Source of the DNA: Comamonas sp. GB3 AK4-5
GTDB taxonomy: Bacteria; Pseudomonadota; Gammaproteobacteria; Burkholderiales; Burkholderiaceae_C
Length of the DNA: 64,000 nucleotides
Assembly (NCBI RefSeq): GCF_041320665.1
Contig: NZ_CP166730.1
Span: 4,030,001-4,094,000, forward strand
Direction of reading: 5' to 3'
A model generated the notes under the pieces. It saw nothing but the letters and a program-made list of their open reading frames with translations, ran no database searches and was not told where the DNA came from. Below are positions 63,040 to 64,000 of this stretch, one piece after another (the stretch's first letter is position 1; every line of letters starts with the position of its first letter). Position numbers and translations under genes: made by a program.

Positions 63040-63719
63040 GGATGTTTCGCTTTCAGTTGATCGAGCAAGGCAGCGGCTGCCGCCTGCTCCGCAGCACGGC
63101 GCGAAGCGCCGTTGCCGTTGGCATGGAGGTGAAGTTCCGCAATGGAGCATTCCACCTCGAAGGTTTGCAAATGCGCGGCCCCGGTAATCGCAGCCACTTT
63201 GTACTGCGGCAGCTGCATGCGACGGCCTTGCAGCCATTCCTGCAGTGCGGTCTTGGGGTCTTTTTGCACCGCACGCATTTGCGGGTTGATGTCCACCCCT
63301 TCGTAGAGGTGGTGCACCAGGCGTTCGGCCTGCAGATAGTCTGCGTCGAGATAGACCGCGCCAATCAGCGCTTCCACCGCGTCCGCCAAGATGGAGGGAC
63401 GCTGCTTGCCGCCGGATTTGAACTCGCCCTCACCCAGGCGCAGCAGGCTGGGCAGCTCCAGCTTCAGGGCGATCTGGTGCAGCGTACCTTCCTTGACCAG
63501 GTTGGCGCGCACGCGCGAGAGGTCGCCCTCGGGCAGCGACTGCAGCCGCTGGAACAGCAAGGTGGAGACGGCAAGACTCAGCACGGAGTCCCCGAGGAAC
63601 TCCAGGCGTTCGTTGTTATCGGCCGAAAAGCTGCGATGCGTCAACGCACGCTGCAGCAAGGCGGGTTCGGAAAATGTGTGCTGCAGACGCTGCTGCAGAG
63701 CAAGAAGACCAGGTAGCAC
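63036..63719 (-). CDS. rnc: Ribonuclease III
   Basis: Double-strand-specific endoribonuclease for rRNA and mRNA processing. It has 227 residues. The signature [16 protein letters not shown] is intact. Catalytic acidic residues lie there and in [19 protein letters not shown], and a dsRNA-binding domain follows ([30 protein letters not shown]). The start is GTG 63719 with a poor ribosome-binding site. Confidence 0.95.
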   Translation of the reverse strand: MLPGLLALQQRLQHTFSEPALLQRALTHRSFSADNNERLEFLGDSVLSLAVSTLLFQRLQSLPEGDLSRVRANLVKEGTLHQIALKLELPSLLRLGEGEFKSGGKQRPSILADAVEALIGAVYLDADYLQAERLVHHLYEGVDINPQMRAVQKDPKTALQEWLQGRRMQLPQYKVAAITGAAHLQTFEVECSIAELHLHANGNGASRRAAEQAAAAALLDQLKAKHP

Positions 63720-63829
63720 CTAGAAAAAACCTAGAAAAACAAAGGAGGGTTGACTCGGTAAACAAAAAACAGGCTGAACCTGTCAGCGGTGGTCTGGCGA
63801 CCACAAGGCCCACATTGTCCGCCAAACGC

Positions 63830-63880
63830 AAAAAACCGGCACAGCGATCACCCCGCGAGGGGCGAACCGTGCCGGCTTAT
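63830..63880 (-). terminator. Intrinsic terminator between lepB and rnc
   Basis: On the minus strand, GCCGGCAC ... GTGCCGG (63836-63842 with 63869-63875) encloses an inner CCCC/GGGG hairpin and is followed by a T-run. It should end or reduce lepB transcription. rnc would then need a promoter in 63720-63829, where none is obvious. Confidence 0.8.
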
Positions 63881-63881
63881 C

Positions 63882-63900
63882 AGAGCGTGTTCACGATCTC
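63882..63900. repeat. Terminus of the ~268-bp element near lepB
   Basis: AGAGCGTGTTCACGATCTC matches the terminal 19 bases of the element, apart from a few substitutions. It sits between the lepB stop and its terminator. Confidence 0.55.
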
Positions 63901-63911
63901 AGCACTGGCGT

Positions 63912-64000
63912 TTAGTTGAAAGCGCCAATGCGTTTGAAGTTGCCGAAGTTCATCCAGACAAAAAAGGCCTTGCCCACGATGTTCTCGTCCGGCACAAAAC
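63912..64000 (-). CDS. lepB: Signal peptidase I, C-terminal end only
   Basis: The last 28 residues are visible: FVPDENIVGKAFFVWMNFGN then FKRIGAFN and stop. VPxxNIVGKAFFVWMNF is characteristic of the C-terminus of LepB, and lepB-rnc-era is the standard order in this group. The gene continues beyond the window. Confidence 0.9.
   Translation of the reverse strand, partial: FVPDENIVGKAFFVWMNFGNFKRIGAFN

Noticed and set aside
1..64000. tRNA, rRNA and CRISPR arrays
   Set aside because: Gaps between genes were read; none contained a cloverleaf-like sequence, rRNA segment or regularly spaced repeats.

Overview
The window is a GC-rich chromosomal segment from a betaproteobacterium, almost certainly a member of the Comamonadaceae and probably Comamonas or a close relative. 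The evidence is gene order (leuC / entericidin / leuD / leuB / asd / fimV / truA / trpFBA / accD, and lepB-rnc-era-recO-pdxJ-acpS-nagZ) together with several dispersed short repeats of a kind I associate with that family. I saw no tRNA, rRNA, CRISPR array or intact insertion sequence.

Layout. 1-13.5 kb: leucine biosynthesis behind a partial LysR regulator, asd with a candidate Thr/Ile leader peptide, fimV, truA, trpFBA and accD. 13.5-18.7 kb: yggT, a LON-domain protein, lysS, a REC-GGDEF diguanylate cyclase and a short MscS-like channel. 19.3-24.2 kb: a family 2A encapsulin operon containing rhodanese, serine O-acetyltransferase, XRE regulator, SrpI-type shell protein, and a cysteine desulfurase with a disordered N-terminal cargo domain of about 300 residues. 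24.2-38.1 kb: accessory metabolism (LysE exporter with its LysR regulator, a DsbA-like protein, GntR plus aldehyde dehydrogenase, SRPBCC, PPK2, PurT, TenA_E-like, HD hydrolase, cupin), with most of the repeats and a decayed IS5 transposase fragment. 38.3-47.6 kb: phosphofructokinase, YddA-type ABC protein, MocR regulator, chemoreceptor with a C-terminal DWETF tail, and a CioAB-type cytochrome bd oxidase with a 45-residue DUF2474 subunit.

48.2-58.5 kb (minus strand): a tightly overlapping four-gene operon. It encodes a ClpB-D2-like AAA+ ATPase, a small radical-SAM protein, a 2119-residue zinc-ribbon/pseudokinase/SF1-helicase/PD-(D/E)xK-nuclease fusion, and a coiled-coil protein. I cannot assign it to a described system. 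It resembles an anti-phage or stress module and sits directly downstream of the housekeeping operon lepB-rnc-era-recO-pdxJ-acpS-nagZ, which fills the rest of the window.

The two most interesting systems are the encapsulin sulfur compartment (known type, with an embedded XRE regulator) and the radical-SAM/AAA+/pseudokinase-helicase-nuclease operon (apparently undescribed). The window also holds at least four repeat families. They include a ~268-bp element with terminal inverted repeats and an inverted pair of ~275-bp elements whose hairpins differ in sequence but keep perfect pairing.
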